64,000 nt of DNA from Pseudophaeomoniella oleicola (taxonomy: Eukaryota > Ascomycota > Eurotiomycetes > Phaeomoniellales > Phaeomoniellaceae). The stretch covers positions 450,615-514,614 of the forward strand of contig QWDQ01000010.1 of NCBI GenBank assembly GCA_003868215.1. The letters run 5' to 3'. Positions 63,044 to 64,000 of this stretch are shown here, piece by piece. The first letter of the stretch is position 1. Each line of letters starts with the position of its first letter. The notes under the pieces are model-generated. The model saw only the letters and a program-made list of their open reading frames with translations, was not told where the DNA came from and made no database searches. A program made the position numbers and the translations under genes.

Positions 63044-63917
63044 ATGGGCTCGATCGAAGAGCAACCCGAAATTACATCAAGCGTCCCTATCGTCGACTTT
63101 TCCAGATGGAATCCGGAAAGCAGCCTTGAGGAGCGCTTGGCCGTGGCCAGGAACCTCGTAGCAGCTTGTCGAGATGTCGGATTTGTTTACATTACAAACC
63201 ATGGGGTGCCGGAAGACCTGCTCGACGAAGCTTTTGCCATGAGCAAGAGGTTGTTTGATCTGCCCAAGGAGGAGAAGATGAAAGCACCGCATCCCCCTGG
63301 CTGGGCTCATCATCGTGGCTATTCATGGCCCGGTCTTGAGAAGGTGTCCAGCTTGAGGAGCGAAGGGAATGACGAAGAGGCATCAGCTAAACTTAGGGAG
63401 ACTAGTGACTTCAAGGTATGTTGTTCCTCGTGGTGGAAATACCTAGTAAGTAGGTGTAAGAGCAATGTTGACCCAATGAAGGAATCGTATGAGATCGGCA
63501 GTGAAGACAACGCTCATCAGCCCAACATCTGGATACCAGAATCATCCTTCCCAGGCTTCCGTGATTTCATGTTGAAGTTCCACAAAGCGGTATTCGAAGC
63601 CGCACAAGACATCCTTCGTGCTATTGCCTTGGGTATCGGTCTGGATGAGGAGCATCTACTTCCTTATCACTCTGACAAATGGAACCAATTACGCTTGCTC
63701 CACTATCCCCCGATTGCCGCGGACCTTATCGAGTCGCAGAAATTCGCGAGAATGCCTGCACATACGGATTGGGGTTCCATCACATTGCTGTTCCAAGATG
63801 ACTGTGGTGGACTGGAAATCGAATCCCCGGACAAGCCTGGGCGATTCATTCCCGCGCCGCCGATGAAGGGAGCTGTATCGCTGAACATCGGAGATCTACT
63901 CATGAGATGGTCAAACG
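63044..63917 (+). CDS. 2OG-Fe(II) oxygenase, isopenicillin-N-synthase-like (3' truncated)
   Basis: Two exons are visible, 63044-63415 and 63482-63917; the next donor GTCAGT follows at 63918, and the rest is lost in a C tract and the window edge. 269 codons plus one base are present. The N-terminal DIOX_N domain reads PIVDFSRWNPESSLEERLAV, CRDVGFVYITNHGVPEDLLD and KAPHPPGWAHHRGYSWPGLE. The catalytic domain holds the iron ligands HTD in MPAHTDWGSITLLFQD; the distal histidine and the 2-oxoglutarate-binding RxS would be downstream. LNIGDLLMRWSNG is the usual block just before the distal histidine. Such fungal proteins oxidise diverse small molecules; substrate unknown. Confidence 0.9.
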
Positions 63918-63920
63918 GTC

Positions 63921-63923
<3 letters not shown>

Positions 63924-63988
<65 letters not shown>

Positions 63989-64000
63989 CCCCCCCCCCCC
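63924..64000. repeat. Poly-C tract at window end
   Basis: 77 nt that are all C except for one T at 63986, starting six bases into an intron. Homopolymer of this length at a sequence edge looks like an assembly or sequencing artefact, though a real C tract cannot be excluded. Confidence 0.85.

Noticed and set aside
1-64000. tRNA, rRNA, CRISPR and transposon signatures
   Set aside because: Scanning for TTCRAnnC-type B boxes, terminal inverted repeats with transposase frames and regularly spaced repeats gave nothing convincing; only simple repeats and short palindromes were found. A dedicated scan could still find a small tRNA.

Overview
The window is nuclear DNA of a filamentous ascomycete (Pezizomycotina), most likely a eurotiomycete. 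The evidence is short introns (about 45-150 nt, most near 55-70) with GTAAGT-like donors and CTAAC/CTGAC-like branch sites, moderate gene density on both strands, Zn(II)2Cys6 regulators, and typical fungal families (UNC93-like, RTA1-like, PQ-loop, a DUF1857-like protein, GH28 with a Ser/Thr/Ala tail). The species cannot be fixed from sequence alone. I rebuilt most gene models by hand by joining exons, and every multi-exon model given with exon boundaries keeps reading phase throughout.

Layout. 1-1.8 kb: 3' part of a cullin-1 gene. 2.5-12.6 kb: an accessory block with an N,N-dimethylformamidase large-subunit homologue, a phytanoyl-CoA-hydroxylase-type 2OG-Fe(II) dioxygenase, an UNC93-like membrane protein and a Zn2Cys6 regulator; it looks like a small catabolic or specialised-metabolism cluster set between housekeeping genes. 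13-28 kb: housekeeping genes, namely AVL9 (secretion), an unknown 315-residue protein, an LSH/Irc5-type SNF2 ATPase, MCM2 (replication licensing) divergent from a UBR7/Mlo2-type protein, then a small hypothetical. 28-42.7 kb: looser region with a secreted M28 aminopeptidase, a bHLH regulator, a nucleoside hydrolase, an I78-type protease inhibitor, a PQ-loop membrane protein, a DUF1857-like protein and a Lys/Pro-rich hypothetical. 43-56 kb: SGT2 co-chaperone, a secreted GH28 rhamnogalacturonase-like enzyme, a predicted secreted agmatinase-family enzyme, a Dap1/MAPR haem protein, and the divergent pair NOP4 / RAD10. 57-64 kb: an RTA1-family membrane protein next to a Zn2Cys6 regulator, a small conserved fungal protein, and a 2OG-Fe(II) oxygenase that runs into a 77-nt almost pure C tract at the window edge.

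Intergenic DNA carries simple repeats (GTA, GA, GACA, GGAT, TTC), TAGGTAGG/CCTAGG-rich stretches, and a recurring palindromic family built on TACTACGTAGTA. No tRNA, rRNA, CRISPR array or intact transposon was recognised. The most noteworthy points are the dimethylformamidase/dioxygenase/UNC93/regulator block, a GC-AG intron in AVL9, an SGT2 first coding exon that is only the ATG, an in-frame retainable intron in the RTA1 gene, an MCB-like palindrome in the MCM2 promoter, and a PIP-box-like motif in the SNF2 protein.
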